A DNA stretch of 64,000 nucleotides from positions 1 to 64,000 of the forward strand of contig NZ_JAIEUL010000018.1 in NCBI RefSeq assembly GCF_019599185.1. The letters run 5' to 3'. Position numbers and translations under genes: made by a program. The notes below the pieces were generated by a model. The model did no database searches. It was given only the letters and a program-made list of their open reading frames with translations, and had not been told where the DNA came from. Within the stretch, counting starts at the first letter, position 1, and every line of letters starts with the position of its first letter. Positions 1 to 7,761 of this stretch are shown in pieces. This DNA comes from Cryobacterium inferilacus. Lineage in GTDB: Bacteria > Actinomycetota > Actinomycetes > Actinomycetales > Microbacteriaceae.

Positions 1-71
1 CGAATCACACGAAACCTCGTCCGGCCGCCGCAGGTCGGGCCCCGCAGACCACTTTCGCCCGACCAGCATCC

Positions 72-147
72 CAGTGCGCCACAAATCCAAAACCCCAAAG
101 GACAACAGGCTCTATAGTGGGCGCATCCGGCCATACGGGGCGCACTG
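72..147. repeat. Dispersed palindromic element P2, copy a (degenerate)
   Basis: CAGTGCGCC at 72-80 is matched by its inverse complement GGCGCACTG at 139-147. The right half (CTATAG, GGGCGCATCC, GGGGCGCAC) resembles the elements at 16091-16148 and 27876-27935. The left half is badly eroded. Bases 1-169 hold no gene that I can support. Confidence 0.5.
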
Positions 148-169
148 AATAGGCCCAGCTCCCGCTCGC

Positions 170-865
170 TCAACCCCGACCGTGCACCGGCCTGGCGTTC
201 GCCGGCGGCTCTCCGACCTCGGCGACGGTGTGGCCGCTGCAGGGCGTCGCGGTGACGCTGGCCCGCTCGATGCGCGACACGGTGAACCATCGCATGGCGT
301 CGCGCAGTCGGCACCACCCCACGAGGTACCACTGGCCGTTGGTGGAGGCGAAGAGCACGGGTTCGACGTCTCGCATAGTCGTGGTCCCGTCCCCCGCTGT
401 GTAGCGAAGACGGAGCACGCGCTGCTCGGCCATCGCCTCCTCCAGCGCCGACCGGGTGGCGCGGGACGACGCGGGCGGCTTGTTGACCCAAACCCGGCCA
501 GCCAGCGCGTCGGCGCGTGCGCGAGTTCGGGGATCGAGCACGTCCAGGATCTTCTGCACCCCGGCTGTGGCCAGATCGGAGAAGGGGGCATCCGTCGCAG
601 CAGACACGGCTGCCATCAGCGCCACCGCCTGCGCTGGGGACAGGCTGACCGGCGGCAGGGACGCGCCGATCGCCAGTCCGTAGCCCCCGCCCGGACCGGG
701 GCGCGACCAGAGCGGCGCCCCGCTGCTCTCCAGCGCCGCGAGGTCTCTCTTGACCGTGCGCACGGAGACGTCGAACTCTCTGGCCAGCCGCTCGGCGGAG
801 CACCCCCTGGTTCCGTTGCGGCGTAGCATCTCCGACACGGCGTGGAGTCGTTCCGTTCGCTTCAC
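170..865 (-). CDS. WYL-domain transcriptional regulator with DeoR-like HTH
   Basis: This is a 231-residue cytoplasmic DNA-binding regulator. Residues 3-60 form a winged helix of the HTH_11 type (VSVRTVKRDL is the recognition helix), followed by the GGYGL turn usual in YafY-like proteins. Residues about 140-205 are a WYL domain, with the name-giving W-Y-L at 179-181 inside QWYLVGWC. The start is GTG at 865, and no strong Shine-Dalgarno precedes it. It diverges from the broken alpha/beta hydrolase at 939. WYL regulators often control an adjacent gene in response to a small ligand or nucleic acid, so the hydrolase is the likely target; that is inference. Family length is usually 230-330 residues, so this is a short but complete form. 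Confidence 0.88.
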   Translation of the reverse strand: MKRTERLHAVSEMLRRNGTRGCSAERLAREFDVSVRTVKRDLAALESSGAPLWSRPGPGGGYGLAIGASLPPVSLSPAQAVALMAAVSAATDAPFSDLATAGVQKILDVLDPRTRARADALAGRVWVNKPPASSRATRSALEEAMAEQRVLRLRYTAGDGTTTMRDVEPVLFASTNGQWYLVGWCRLRDAMRWFTVSRIERASVTATPCSGHTVAEVGEPPANARPVHGRG

Positions 866-887
866 CGTTTAGCCCGCAGCAAATTCA

Positions 888-906
888 TGACACAAATAGT
901 GACACA
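888..906. promoter_or_regulatory. Direct repeat TGACACA in a divergent promoter region
   Basis: TGACACA occurs at 888-894 and again at 900-906, 12 bp apart, between the WYL regulator and the divergent hydrolase. The spacing of just over one helical turn would suit a dimeric regulator, plausibly the WYL protein itself. Binding is inferred. Confidence 0.35.
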
Positions 907-938
907 CACCTGCCCATGGCGCATACGAAGGTAGTGAC

Positions 939-1678
939 ATGACAACAACGACGAGCAGTCCGACCATCATTCTCATCGCCGGCCACTGGCTGGGCGCGTG
1001 GGCGTGGGATGAAGTTCTTGACCACCTGACCCGCGACCGGTCTCGGGCGATCGCGCTGACTCTGCCCGGTCTCGACGGGGACGACCCCGACGGGCGACGA
1101 AGACCCTCGACGATCAAGCCGCAGCGGTTCTCGACCTCTTCGCCGAGCTCGGCGTCTCCGAGGATCACCCCGCGATCATCGTCGCTCACAGCGGGGCGAA
1201 CTTTCCCGTCAGCCTCGTGCTCGACCGACACCCTGAGCTTGTGCACCGGGTGGTCTGGGTGGACTCCGGCCCGGTGGTGCCGGGCAGCGTCTTCGCCCCC
1301 GACCTCCCGGAAGGGGTGACGGAGCTGCCGCTGCCGCCCTTCGACGCTTTCCCCCCGCAGGCGAGCCTCGAGGGGCTGACCGCACAGGTGCTCGAGCGGT
1401 TTCGGGCCCGGGCGGTGCCAGAGCCCGGCCCGGTGATTCGTCAGCCCGTCGAGCTCACGAACGACGCCCGCCGCACGGTGCCGACCACCCTGGTGTGCTG
1501 CTCGCTCCCGAGCGCGCAGATGCTGGAGCTGGCCCGCGCGGGCCATCCGATGTTCGCGGAGGTCGCGAACCTCGAGCAGCTCGACGTCATCGACCTGCCC
1601 ACGGGGCACTGGCCGATGTGGAGCCGACCGGGCGACCTCGCCCAGATCATTGAGTCAGAGGCGTCTCGTACCGACTGA
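939..1678 (+). pseudogene. Alpha/beta hydrolase, frameshifted
   Basis: The first frame reads MTTTTSSPTIILIAGHWLGA and on to about GLDGDDPD, the normal N-terminus with its oxyanion segment. Around 1088-1094 the coding frame changes. The continuing frame reads ATKTLDDQAAVLDLFAELGV, then the nucleophile elbow AHSGANF near 1187-1200, and ends at 1678 with a C-terminal DLPTGHWPMWSRP motif holding the catalytic His. Joined, the two parts give about 246 residues, the usual size of these hydrolases. A single missing base (for example a lost C in a GACCGGG context) would explain it. The 3' end overlaps the convergent DUF998 gene by 24 nt. It could be a true frameshift mutation or a sequencing error; no slippery site is evident. 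Confidence 0.8.
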
Positions 1679-2347
1679 ACTGTACGCACGGGCGAGGTTT
1701 CTGGCCGGCGTCATCAGCAGAATCAGCCCCACGGCCGCGCTCCAGAGCGTGAGGGTATCGAAGGCGACACGTTCGACGAGCCCCCGGCCCAACGCCTGGG
1801 TCGGCCCGCCACCGATGGCGTCGACGAAGAGCAGGAACCCCAGAACGGACACGATGAGGCTCACGATCGTCAGGGCGGAGATCCAGCGCGCTGCGGTGCT
1901 GCCCCGGGAGGCGACAGCGAGCAGGATCATGCCGACCCATTGAGTGACGGCTTGGGCGAGGGCCACCACATCATGCGCTTCGGGATGCGTGTCCCAGGGG
2001 AACACACCCACCAGGATCACGAACACACCGCCCACCGCGAGAAACGCCATGGCCACTCGACCCGTGCGCAGCCGTGGCCAGGCGGACCAGAGCAGCAGTG
2101 AGCCGATCAGGAGTGTCACTCCCACGACGACGAAGGATCCGTTCACCAGCAGATGCGCCGGCGAGCAGATGTAGCGCTCCACGCGGGTGCCGACGTCGAA
2201 GGTATCACAGCTGGTGACGCCGAGATCGCTGATCAGGTTCGACGCCCACGAGTACCGCTGTGGCCACTGCGCCGCTGCGATCACCTGCGCGGGAACCGTA
2301 ACGAGGCCAGCGATCCAGAGCCAGGCGCCCCACCGAAGTCGTGTCAT
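1655..2347 (-). CDS. DUF998-family membrane protein
   Basis: The 230-residue protein has about six hydrophobic segments: near residues 7-27, 69-90, 97-115, 128-147, 155-177 and 195-213. The short motif SWASNLISDLG after the first segment and the WDTHPEAHD loop fit the DUF998 family of multi-pass proteins of unknown function. The ATG at 2347 gives a normal family length. Its 3' end overlaps the end of the hydrolase pseudogene on the other strand, so the two transcripts would be antisense there. No enzymatic role can be assigned. Confidence 0.8.
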   Translation of the reverse strand: MTRLRWGAWLWIAGLVTVPAQVIAAAQWPQRYSWASNLISDLGVTSCDTFDVGTRVERYICSPAHLLVNGSFVVVGVTLLIGSLLLWSAWPRLRTGRVAMAFLAVGGVFVILVGVFPWDTHPEAHDVVALAQAVTQWVGMILLAVASRGSTAARWISALTIVSLIVSVLGFLLFVDAIGGGPTQALGRGLVERVAFDTLTLWSAAVGLILLMTPARNLARAYSSVGTRRL

Positions 2348-2528
2348 CCCACGACCCTACATTCGCCGCCGGCGTCGCCGCCGGTGCCGTGCGGCATCAC
2401 ACGTGAGCTCGCACCGGCCCGAGCGCATCATCAGCGCCTTCCTCAACCGGCTCGGCTAGGCGCCCATACTGGGGGCCAGCGCCCGTTGCAGAATCTGCGA
2501 AACTGACAGTCACTGTGATCGGAGTCCC

Positions 2529-3584
2529 ATGCCCAGCACCGCACACCTCCCTGCCATCATCGCAATCGGGACAGTGGCCGTGCTTGCACTCTCCAGCTGC
2601 ACCGCCGCATCCACGCCGGGCGCACAGGACACGGCAGAGGCGAAGCACGTCTCCTACCTGTGGGCTGTCGGCGCCACCAACGCATCCTTCGTCACGTCCG
2701 GGGAGGACTCGTATCTCGAACTATCGGGGGTCGAAGATGTGATCACCAGGTTCAGCGACCGGCCGGACCGTGAAGCGTCGGAGGTCGACATCCGTGATTT
2801 CCTCGGCCGCTGGGACGGACGGTTTGCTGAAGTGCCGCCGAACGCGGTCGTCTCCTATCAGGCAGAGGAGGGCGCGGCACCCGTACAGGTCGTCGTCGAA
2901 GTGAGCCGTCCGCGGTACGACGAGGAGGCATCCCGCATTGTGTTCGCAGCAGAGCTCATCGAATTCACTCCGGACTCCCTCGACGGCGCCGACCATCCCG
3001 TCGACGCCCCCGAAGCAGCGCTGCCTGCGCGCACCGGGCCGGTGTCGTTGTTCATCGACTCCGAGGGCCCCAGCGTCACTGTCGGCGAGATCGCCACCGT
3101 CGACGCCGCAACAGCGGATGTTGCAGACGCGGCCTTTGACCTCGAAACGGCGTTGTTGGCCGTACAAACAGCGCGCACTAAAACCCTTGATGACCAGTTG
3201 AGTGCCCAGATCTCCGCCATCTCGGCGAGAAACAACCGCATTGGTGAATTCAACAACTTGTCGAAGACGCTCAATGAAGTCATCGACAGCTTCGGCTCCG
3301 GGTTGGACCCCGGTGCCCGCGTTGACGATGACGTTGACGCCCGATACAAGGCGGCTGCTGCTTCCGTCGGAGTCGCGCTTCCCGCTGAGGCGACGCTCGC
3401 AGGGTACAAAGTCGCAGCAGAGGACATCAAATCACTCATCGACTCCGAGTCGAACACTCAGCAGATGGACATGCTCCGGTTGCAGAACCTCACGAGCAAG
3501 CGCAACGAGGACTTCGAAACCATGAGCAGCGTCATGAAGAAGATGCAGGACGCCAACTCCGCGATCCTCAACTCGATCAATTAG
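2529..3584 (+). CDS. Putative lipoprotein with helical C-terminal half
   Basis: This is a 351-residue exported protein. Residues 1-24 are a lipoprotein signal with lipobox LSSC, so the mature protein would begin at Cys24 and be anchored outside the membrane. The next stretch (about 40-170) is acidic and mixed. Residues about 195-350 are rich in heptad-like Leu/Ile/Ala with Lys, Glu and Gln and likely form long helices or a coiled coil. GGAG at 2520-2523 sits ahead of the ATG. I do not recognise the family. The small membrane protein starting 31 nt downstream is probably co-transcribed. Confidence 0.7.
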   Translation: MPSTAHLPAIIAIGTVAVLALSSCTAASTPGAQDTAEAKHVSYLWAVGATNASFVTSGEDSYLELSGVEDVITRFSDRPDREASEVDIRDFLGRWDGRFAEVPPNAVVSYQAEEGAAPVQVVVEVSRPRYDEEASRIVFAAELIEFTPDSLDGADHPVDAPEAALPARTGPVSLFIDSEGPSVTVGEIATVDAATADVADAAFDLETALLAVQTARTKTLDDQLSAQISAISARNNRIGEFNNLSKTLNEVIDSFGSGLDPGARVDDDVDARYKAAAASVGVALPAEATLAGYKVAAEDIKSLIDSESNTQQMDMLRLQNLTSKRNEDFETMSSVMKKMQDANSAILNSIN

Positions 3585-3615
3585 CCCTGAACTGAATATC
3601 GGAAGGTACACGCAG

Positions 3616-3858
3616 ATGACCGACACCGAATACCGGCACTCTGTGAAACGACGACTGTCCGTTCTGTTCTCGCCGATCCGTCTCGCACTCTTCCTGGGGT
3701 CTGTGGTGTGGCTCATCGTGCTGAACGTGATCTACATTGGCAACTCCGGCAGTCCCTCGTGGGCCGGTCCCGCCTCAGCCTTTCCGATCCTGGTGTGGGT
3801 GACGGTCATGCTGATGACGGACAGCCGTTACCGGAGGACGGGGAACGGAAGTTCTTGA
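3616..3858 (+). CDS. Small two-TM membrane protein
   Basis: The 80-residue protein has two hydrophobic helices, about residues 21-42 and 50-68, with a basic N-terminus (KRRLS). A GGAAGG ribosome-binding site lies at 3601-3606. It follows the lipoprotein gene closely on the same strand and may work with it at the membrane. No family is recognised. Confidence 0.6.
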   Translation: MTDTEYRHSVKRRLSVLFSPIRLALFLGSVVWLIVLNVIYIGNSGSPSWAGPASAFPILVWVTVMLMTDSRYRRTGNGSS

Positions 3859-3880
3859 CCCACGTCAAAGGGTGCAGTGG

Positions 3881-4175
3881 CTAATCCGGCGAGTCGGATG
3901 CCGTGTTGTCTACCGTGATTGCGATCATCTGCCGGTCCTCCGCGGTGATGGACGCATTGAGATACTCGACGACAAATCGGTCGGATTGGTGTGCGTCGTC
4001 CCCGAGAGTCTCGGCGAAAGCGCTCGCGCTCTCAGCTGACCCGAAACGGATGATGCGCACCTGTGCCGAGTCGGCGGCCTTCTCGCATGCCTCGAGGATC
4101 GAAGTAGGCGCACGAGGAAAGCGTGGCCATACCCAAGACCAAGGCTCCGATGAGCGCTATCCGACGTTTTCGCAC
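3881..4175 (-). pseudogene. Small lipoprotein gene with a frame break after the lipobox
   Basis: A perfect AGGAGG at 4179-4184 precedes GTG at 4175, and the first frame gives VRKRRIALIGALVLGMATLSSC, a textbook lipoprotein signal. Just after the Cys codon (about 4108-4112) the good frame changes. The next frame reads PTSILEACEKAADSAQ and on to a stop at 3881-3883, about 75 residues with ordinary composition. The total length is not a multiple of three. One extra base, or loss of two bases in a GCGC run, would join signal and body into a protein of about 98 residues. Function unknown. Confidence 0.6.
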
Positions 4176-4232
4176 TTGTCCTCCTGTTGGTCGGACGGTG
4201 TCGTGATCAGAGAGGCTCGGCCGTCGCAAACC

Positions 4233-4373
4233 CTAGTGGGACTCCCCCGAAGTCTCGGCCGCCGCAGCCTCAGCTTCCAGCGCGCGCAGCCTCTTCAGCT
4301 TCTCCCACGGGTAGAAGCCCACCCAGGCGATTGAAGCGATTGACGCGCCCATGATCATCGAGGCTATATCCAT
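4233..4373 (-). CDS. Possible 46-residue single-pass membrane protein
   Basis: From ATG 4373 the product has one hydrophobic helix (about residues 4-20) followed by a basic patch and an Ala/Glu-rich tail. GGAGG lies immediately before this ATG, which is too close for an ideal ribosome-binding site; ATG 4358 is an alternative. A much longer upstream extension in the same frame is arginine-rich and not protein-like. Treat as tentative. Confidence 0.4.
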   Translation of the reverse strand: MDIASMIMGASIASIAWVGFYPWEKLKRLRALEAEAAAAETSGESH

Positions 4374-4589
4374 GCCTCCGAGGCTAGACAGTAGGGACCG
4401 ACGCCGCATCCGCCTGGCGGTGGAGTGCTCGGTAGCGTCGACGGCGCGGCGCTTCGCCCGGAGCCGCATCCGTTGCCCGAGCGCCAGTCTCGGGTAGGCC
4501 GATTGCGGCCGAGTGAAACACTCGTGGGGTGCACTGCTGATGGTCGCCGGCGTGGTCTCGCTGTTCCGCTCGGGCATACAGCCATCCAC

Positions 4590-4616
4590 TTGGCACTCTC
4601 CCCCTTCGAGTGCTAA
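4590..4616 (+). promoter_or_regulatory. CIRCE operator (HrcA site) of hsp20
   Basis: TTGGCACTC-N9-GAGTGCTAA matches the CIRCE consensus TTAGCACTC-N9-GAGTGCTAA with a single mismatch and the exact 9-nt spacer. CIRCE is the binding site of the repressor HrcA. It lies over the probable promoter of the hsp20 gene at 4673. Confidence 0.85.
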
Positions 4617-4619
4617 CAT
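4590..4619 (+). promoter_or_regulatory. Probable sigma-A promoter of hsp20
   Basis: TTGGCA at 4590-4595 and TAACAT at 4614-4619 are separated by 18 bp. The CIRCE element occupies the whole -35 to -10 interval, so HrcA binding would exclude RNA polymerase. Transcription would begin near 4626, just ahead of the HAIR element. Confidence 0.6.
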
Positions 4620-4629
4620 TTTTTCCACA

Positions 4630-4648
4630 TTGAGTCACAGTGACTCAA
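4630..4648 (+). promoter_or_regulatory. HAIR operator (HspR site) of hsp20
   Basis: TTGAGT-N7-ACTCAA is a perfect inverted repeat here (spacer CACAGTG extends it to 9-bp arms about a central A). It matches the core of the HspR consensus CTTGAGT-N7-ACTCAAG. It sits between the proposed transcription start and the ribosome-binding site. A coding start at GTG 4640 would fall inside it, which argues for the start at 4673. Confidence 0.8.
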
Positions 4649-4672
4649 CTTCACGGAAGGGGAATCCTCATT

Positions 4673-5104
4673 ATGGCAATGTCTTTTGATCCTTTCAGCG
4701 AGCTGGACCGCCTCACCGGCGACCTGCTGCAGTTCAGGCCCGGGCCCCGGTTCATGCCGGTGGATCTGTACCGCGACCAGGATCAGTACATCCTCACCGC
4801 CGACCTGCCGGGTGTTGACCCGGGCTCGGTCGATGTGGATGTGGACGGCCAGCTGCTCACCGTGCGGGCCAACCGCACCGCGGCCGCGCACGAGAACGCC
4901 AAGTGGCTCACGCAGGAGCGCCCGCACGGCACCTACCTGCGCCAGTTCAGCCTCGGCGACGGGGTGGACTCCAGCCGCATCTCGGCCAGCTACGACAACG
5001 GCGTGCTCTCCGTGCACATCCCGGTGAGCGAGAAGGCCAAGCCGCGCAAGATCCAGGTCACGTCGGCGCCACAGTCGGATGAGGCCAAGTCCATCTCGGT
5101 CTAA
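4673..5104 (+). CDS. Hsp20 small heat-shock protein (alpha-crystallin family)
   Basis: This is a 143-residue ATP-independent chaperone that holds unfolding proteins in oligomeric assemblies. The alpha-crystallin domain spans about residues 28-130, with PVDLYRD at its start and the conserved A-x-Y-x-N-G-V-L-S-V segment (ASYDNGVLSV) near residue 107. It begins MAMSFDPFSELDRLTG. The paralogue at 11555-11983 starts in the same way, and GGAAGGGGAA (4655-4664) is well placed, so ATG 4673 is preferred over an in-frame GTG at 4640. CIRCE and HAIR operators upstream imply repression by both HrcA and HspR and release on heat shock. A strong hairpin at 5146-5181 ends the unit. Confidence 0.93.
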   Translation: MAMSFDPFSELDRLTGDLLQFRPGPRFMPVDLYRDQDQYILTADLPGVDPGSVDVDVDGQLLTVRANRTAAAHENAKWLTQERPHGTYLRQFSLGDGVDSSRISASYDNGVLSVHIPVSEKAKPRKIQVTSAPQSDEAKSISV

Positions 5105-5145
5105 GCCGAGATACCCGTGGCCCGTCGGGCTGCGGGAGAGCACAT

Positions 5146-5181
5146 GAATGGTGTGGACGAGAAGGCTCGTTCACACCATTC
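5146..5181. terminator. Strong hairpin between hsp20 and the cupin gene
   Basis: GAATGGTGTG (5146-5155) pairs with CACACCATTC (5172-5181). A G-T position follows, and then ACGAG/CTCGT closes around an AAGG loop. The stem of about 16 bp ends in TTGTTG on the plus strand. It lies between two convergent genes and probably terminates both. Confidence 0.75.
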
Positions 5182-5211
5182 TTGTTGCGGGGACCGCCGA
5201 TGGGGCGGGCC

Positions 5212-5715
5212 CTAAAACGCGAGGTTGTGCCGCTGCACAAGTGGCATCGTGGCCGCAAAGTCCACCTCACAGCCGTACTCGGCCGCCAGCGGCGGAAGCG
5301 TCTCGGGGTCATACTCCCCACCCGGCTCGGCCAATCGACGGAAGAGTTGCTCAATTCCGCCAGGCACGATGAGCTCGACGACCCGCAGCGGCTCTTCACC
5401 GGCGTTCCAGAAGGTATGCCACCGCCCCCGCGGCTTGAACACCAGGTCGCCAGGCCCCACGACAACCTCGTCGCCGTCTTCAAACACTCCAAGCCGCCCG
5501 GCCAGCACCAGGCTGAACTCATCTTCGCGACTGTGCCGGTGGATCGGCGCCGCCAGCACGCGGGGAGCCAGCAGATGTTCCACGACCGCGATCGCGCCAT
5601 CCGAGTCAGCACCGTCAATCAGGTATCGGTCCAGAGCGCTTGCGTCTCCGGTCGCCTCGATGTCGCGGGCCGTCTTCACACGGATGCCCGTCGCACCGGC
5701 TGGATTCGCGTTCAT
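5212..5715 (-). CDS. Cupin-domain protein
   Basis: The 167-residue soluble protein has one cupin_2 barrel at about residues 45-120. The metal-binding motif reads HRHSREDEFSLVLAG (two His and a Glu, near 58-65), and the second-motif His is in GRWHTFWN near residue 101. AGGAGG lies four bases before the ATG at 5715. Many such small cupins are oxygenases, isomerases or quercetinase-like proteins, and the substrate cannot be read from sequence. The gene is monocistronic, with the shared hairpin downstream. Confidence 0.82.
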   Translation of the reverse strand: MNANPAGATGIRVKTARDIEATGDASALDRYLIDGADSDGAIAVVEHLLAPRVLAAPIHRHSREDEFSLVLAGRLGVFEDGDEVVVGPGDLVFKPRGRWHTFWNAGEEPLRVVELIVPGGIEQLFRRLAEPGGEYDPETLPPLAAEYGCEVDFAATMPLVQRHNLAF

Positions 5716-5911
5716 TGCTCCTCCTTGTAGTTCTCCTCCTCAGGGGACGACAGCGGTCTGACATCCACGATTGCCACGCTAGGCCGCCCCTTCGAGATTG
5801 GATATCCCTCGGGGATCTGGCGCAGATGCGTGGCGCGCCGAATCGTTCGAAGGTGACCGGTACTCTCGGAGAGCCGAATGTTGGCGACCAGAGCACACGT
5901 GGGGTGGACGC

Positions 5912-7069
5912 ATGCACACAACGGAATACAGCCCGACGAGCCTGCGCACGGCGGCGCTCACCGAGCGGGTGAAACGCCGGGATGTGCGCAAGTTCTACCG
6001 ACCCTTGGCCGCGCGGTATCCGTCGGTGCGCAACCTGTCCACCCCGATGCGGCGGGCGGCCATGTTCATCGGTGCTGCGTGCGGAGCCATCGGGGCTCTC
6101 ACCATGGCCTTCGGCATGGCGCAAGATGTCGACAATGGCGGGCCGGAGGACACCGAAGAGCTGATCGCGATGGCGGCCATCGCCGCGGTGCTGCTCGGCG
6201 CGGGCATCTTGATGGCGTGGTTCTTCGTGCGCATGTCCACGCGCCGCGGCACCCCGAAGCGGCACTACCGGTTGGCCCGGTTCGCCACCGCCAATGGCCT
6301 GAGTTACGAGCCCGGGCCGGTCTCGGGCAAGCACGTGAAGCCCTGGGCGTCGCGCGGCGATCTCACGCTCACCCGGGTGATGCGGCCCGCATCACAGCGC
6401 TCGATCGAATTCGCCAACTACGAGCTGCGGGCCTACGCCGCCGGCAGCGGCAATACCCAGTTCGGTGGCTTCTGCGCCGTGCGCCTGAGCAGGCGCCTGC
6501 CGCACATCTATTTGCGGGCCCAGAGCGGCCCGGTGAACCAGTTCACGATGGTGGCACTGCCCGACAGCGCGCAGCGGCTTTCCCTCGAGGGCGACTTCGA
6601 CGACTACTTCACCCTGTACTGCCCCGAGAAGTACGAGCGGGATGCGCTGTACCTCTTCACCCCGGATGTGATGGTGCGTCTGATGGACCGGGTGCGCGGG
6701 TTCGACGTGGAGATCATCGACGATTGGCTGTTTTTCGTGAGCAGCCGCGACGTGGTCACCCTCGACCCGGAATCGTGGCAGGGACTCTACGAGGCGGTAG
6801 GCGCCCTGATCGACAAGATCGGCCGGTGGGAGCGCTGGCGAGACGACCGGCTGCCGGCGGTGCCGCGGGTCAGTTCCGGCCCGGGTGCTGATGCGAAGGC
6901 CGATGGGGGTGCTGCTGCGGCGCTGGTCGGGCTGAAGCCAGCAGCGAGATCCGGTCGGGTGGCTGCGCGCGGTCGACGACTGCGGATGCGCCTGGGTGCG
7001 GGCGAGGTGATCGGGCTCATCGCCCTCGCCCTGGTGTTCATCGGTGGCGGGGTGGCCCTGTTCTACTAG
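5912..7069 (+). CDS. Conserved membrane protein with three TM segments
   Basis: The 385-residue product starts at ATG 5912; the upstream in-frame extension is not needed. Two TM helices lie near residues 50-72 and 85-108, a cytoplasmic or external domain of about 230 residues follows, and a last TM helix occupies residues 365-383. The middle domain contains HYRLARFATANGLSYEPGP, typical of unnamed actinobacterial membrane proteins of this size, with FTLYCPEKYERDALYLFTPD further on. Function unknown. The next gene, also a membrane protein, starts 98 nt downstream and may be in the same transcript. Confidence 0.72.
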   Translation: MHTTEYSPTSLRTAALTERVKRRDVRKFYRPLAARYPSVRNLSTPMRRAAMFIGAACGAIGALTMAFGMAQDVDNGGPEDTEELIAMAAIAAVLLGAGILMAWFFVRMSTRRGTPKRHYRLARFATANGLSYEPGPVSGKHVKPWASRGDLTLTRVMRPASQRSIEFANYELRAYAAGSGNTQFGGFCAVRLSRRLPHIYLRAQSGPVNQFTMVALPDSAQRLSLEGDFDDYFTLYCPEKYERDALYLFTPDVMVRLMDRVRGFDVEIIDDWLFFVSSRDVVTLDPESWQGLYEAVGALIDKIGRWERWRDDRLPAVPRVSSGPGADAKADGGAAAALVGLKPAARSGRVAARGRRLRMRLGAGEVIGLIALALVFIGGGVALFY

Positions 7070-7167
7070 CGGCGGTCAGCCACGGCCCACCCCTACACTG
7101 GGGCTTCGGGGTCGCGGGTTCGCCGGCGGCATCCGCAGCTGATCGATAACGTGATGAGGGGAATCTC

Positions 7168-7689
7168 GTGGACGACCAACGAACCGATGATGTGACAGTG
7201 GCGGCGACGCCGCTGGCCGGGCCGACCGATGTGAGCACGGATGCTGCGCGCCCGTGGGGCACCGTCTGGGTGTGGCTCCTGGCGTTCATGCCGTGGGTCG
7301 TGGCGATCGGCATCGTGATGGCCATCGTGCTGGTCTTCGCCACCGCACTGTCGATCACCCTGGCGATGCCGGAGTGGTTCTGGGTGCCGCTGCTGACCGT
7401 TCCGTATCTGCTGAGCGTGGCCTTCGCAGCGGGGGATGCTGCGCGGCTGCGGGCGCTGGGGCATCCGTCGGTGGCACCGTGGACCTGGGCGTTCTTGGGC
7501 GCACCGGTGTACCTGGTGGCGCGCTCGATGGCGTTGGATCCGCGCATTCCCAAGCGCCTGCGGCCGATGTGGGTGGGGCTGCTCAACATGACGCTGTCCA
7601 CGCTCACCACGACCGTGCTGCTCGGCGTGGTGGGCACGCTGATTGTCGCGTTCCTGGCGGCGCTGGCCGAGTCGTACGCCAACCGCTGA
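7168..7689 (+). CDS. Four-TM membrane protein, function unknown
   Basis: The 173-residue product starts at GTG 7168 with GAGGGG ahead of it. After a charged 28-residue N-terminus there are hydrophobic helices near 31-58, 66-84, 95-112 and 138-166. A pattern of PxxPYLLSVAFAAGDAARLRALGHP between helices is typical of actinobacterial DUF-like membrane proteins. It follows the membrane protein at 5912-7069 on the same strand. Confidence 0.7.
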   Translation: MDDQRTDDVTVAATPLAGPTDVSTDAARPWGTVWVWLLAFMPWVVAIGIVMAIVLVFATALSITLAMPEWFWVPLLTVPYLLSVAFAAGDAARLRALGHPSVAPWTWAFLGAPVYLVARSMALDPRIPKRLRPMWVGLLNMTLSTLTTTVLLGVVGTLIVAFLAALAESYANR

Positions 7690-7720
7690 CTTGAGCCACG
7701 GACGCGAAGCTGGTCGAAGG

Positions 7721-7739
7721 AGTACCATATCTAGTACCA
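7721..7739 (+). promoter_or_regulatory. Probable YefM-YoeB operator (paired GTAC cores)
   Basis: AGTACCA occurs at 7721-7727 and 7733-7739. The two GTAC cores are exactly 12 bp apart centre to centre, the arrangement described for YefM-YoeB operators, whose cores are TGTACA hexamers. It lies 23 bp before the antitoxin start, fitting autoregulation. Confidence 0.6.
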
Positions 7740-7761
7740 CTTTCGCACGAAGGGTAGACAC

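Noticed and set aside
1088-1094. Programmed ribosomal frameshift in the alpha/beta hydrolase
   Set aside because: No slippery heptamer or following structure is evident and the family is not known for recoding; mutation or sequence error is simpler.
2403-2459. Short plus-strand frame SSHRPERIISAFLNRLG before the lipoprotein gene
   Set aside because: It reads like a protein tail, but no upstream coding sequence or start supports a gene; too short to call a remnant.
4373-4628. Longer 131-residue protein ending at 4233
   Set aside because: The N-terminal extension is arginine-rich, has no family character and would begin in the CIRCE/promoter region of hsp20.
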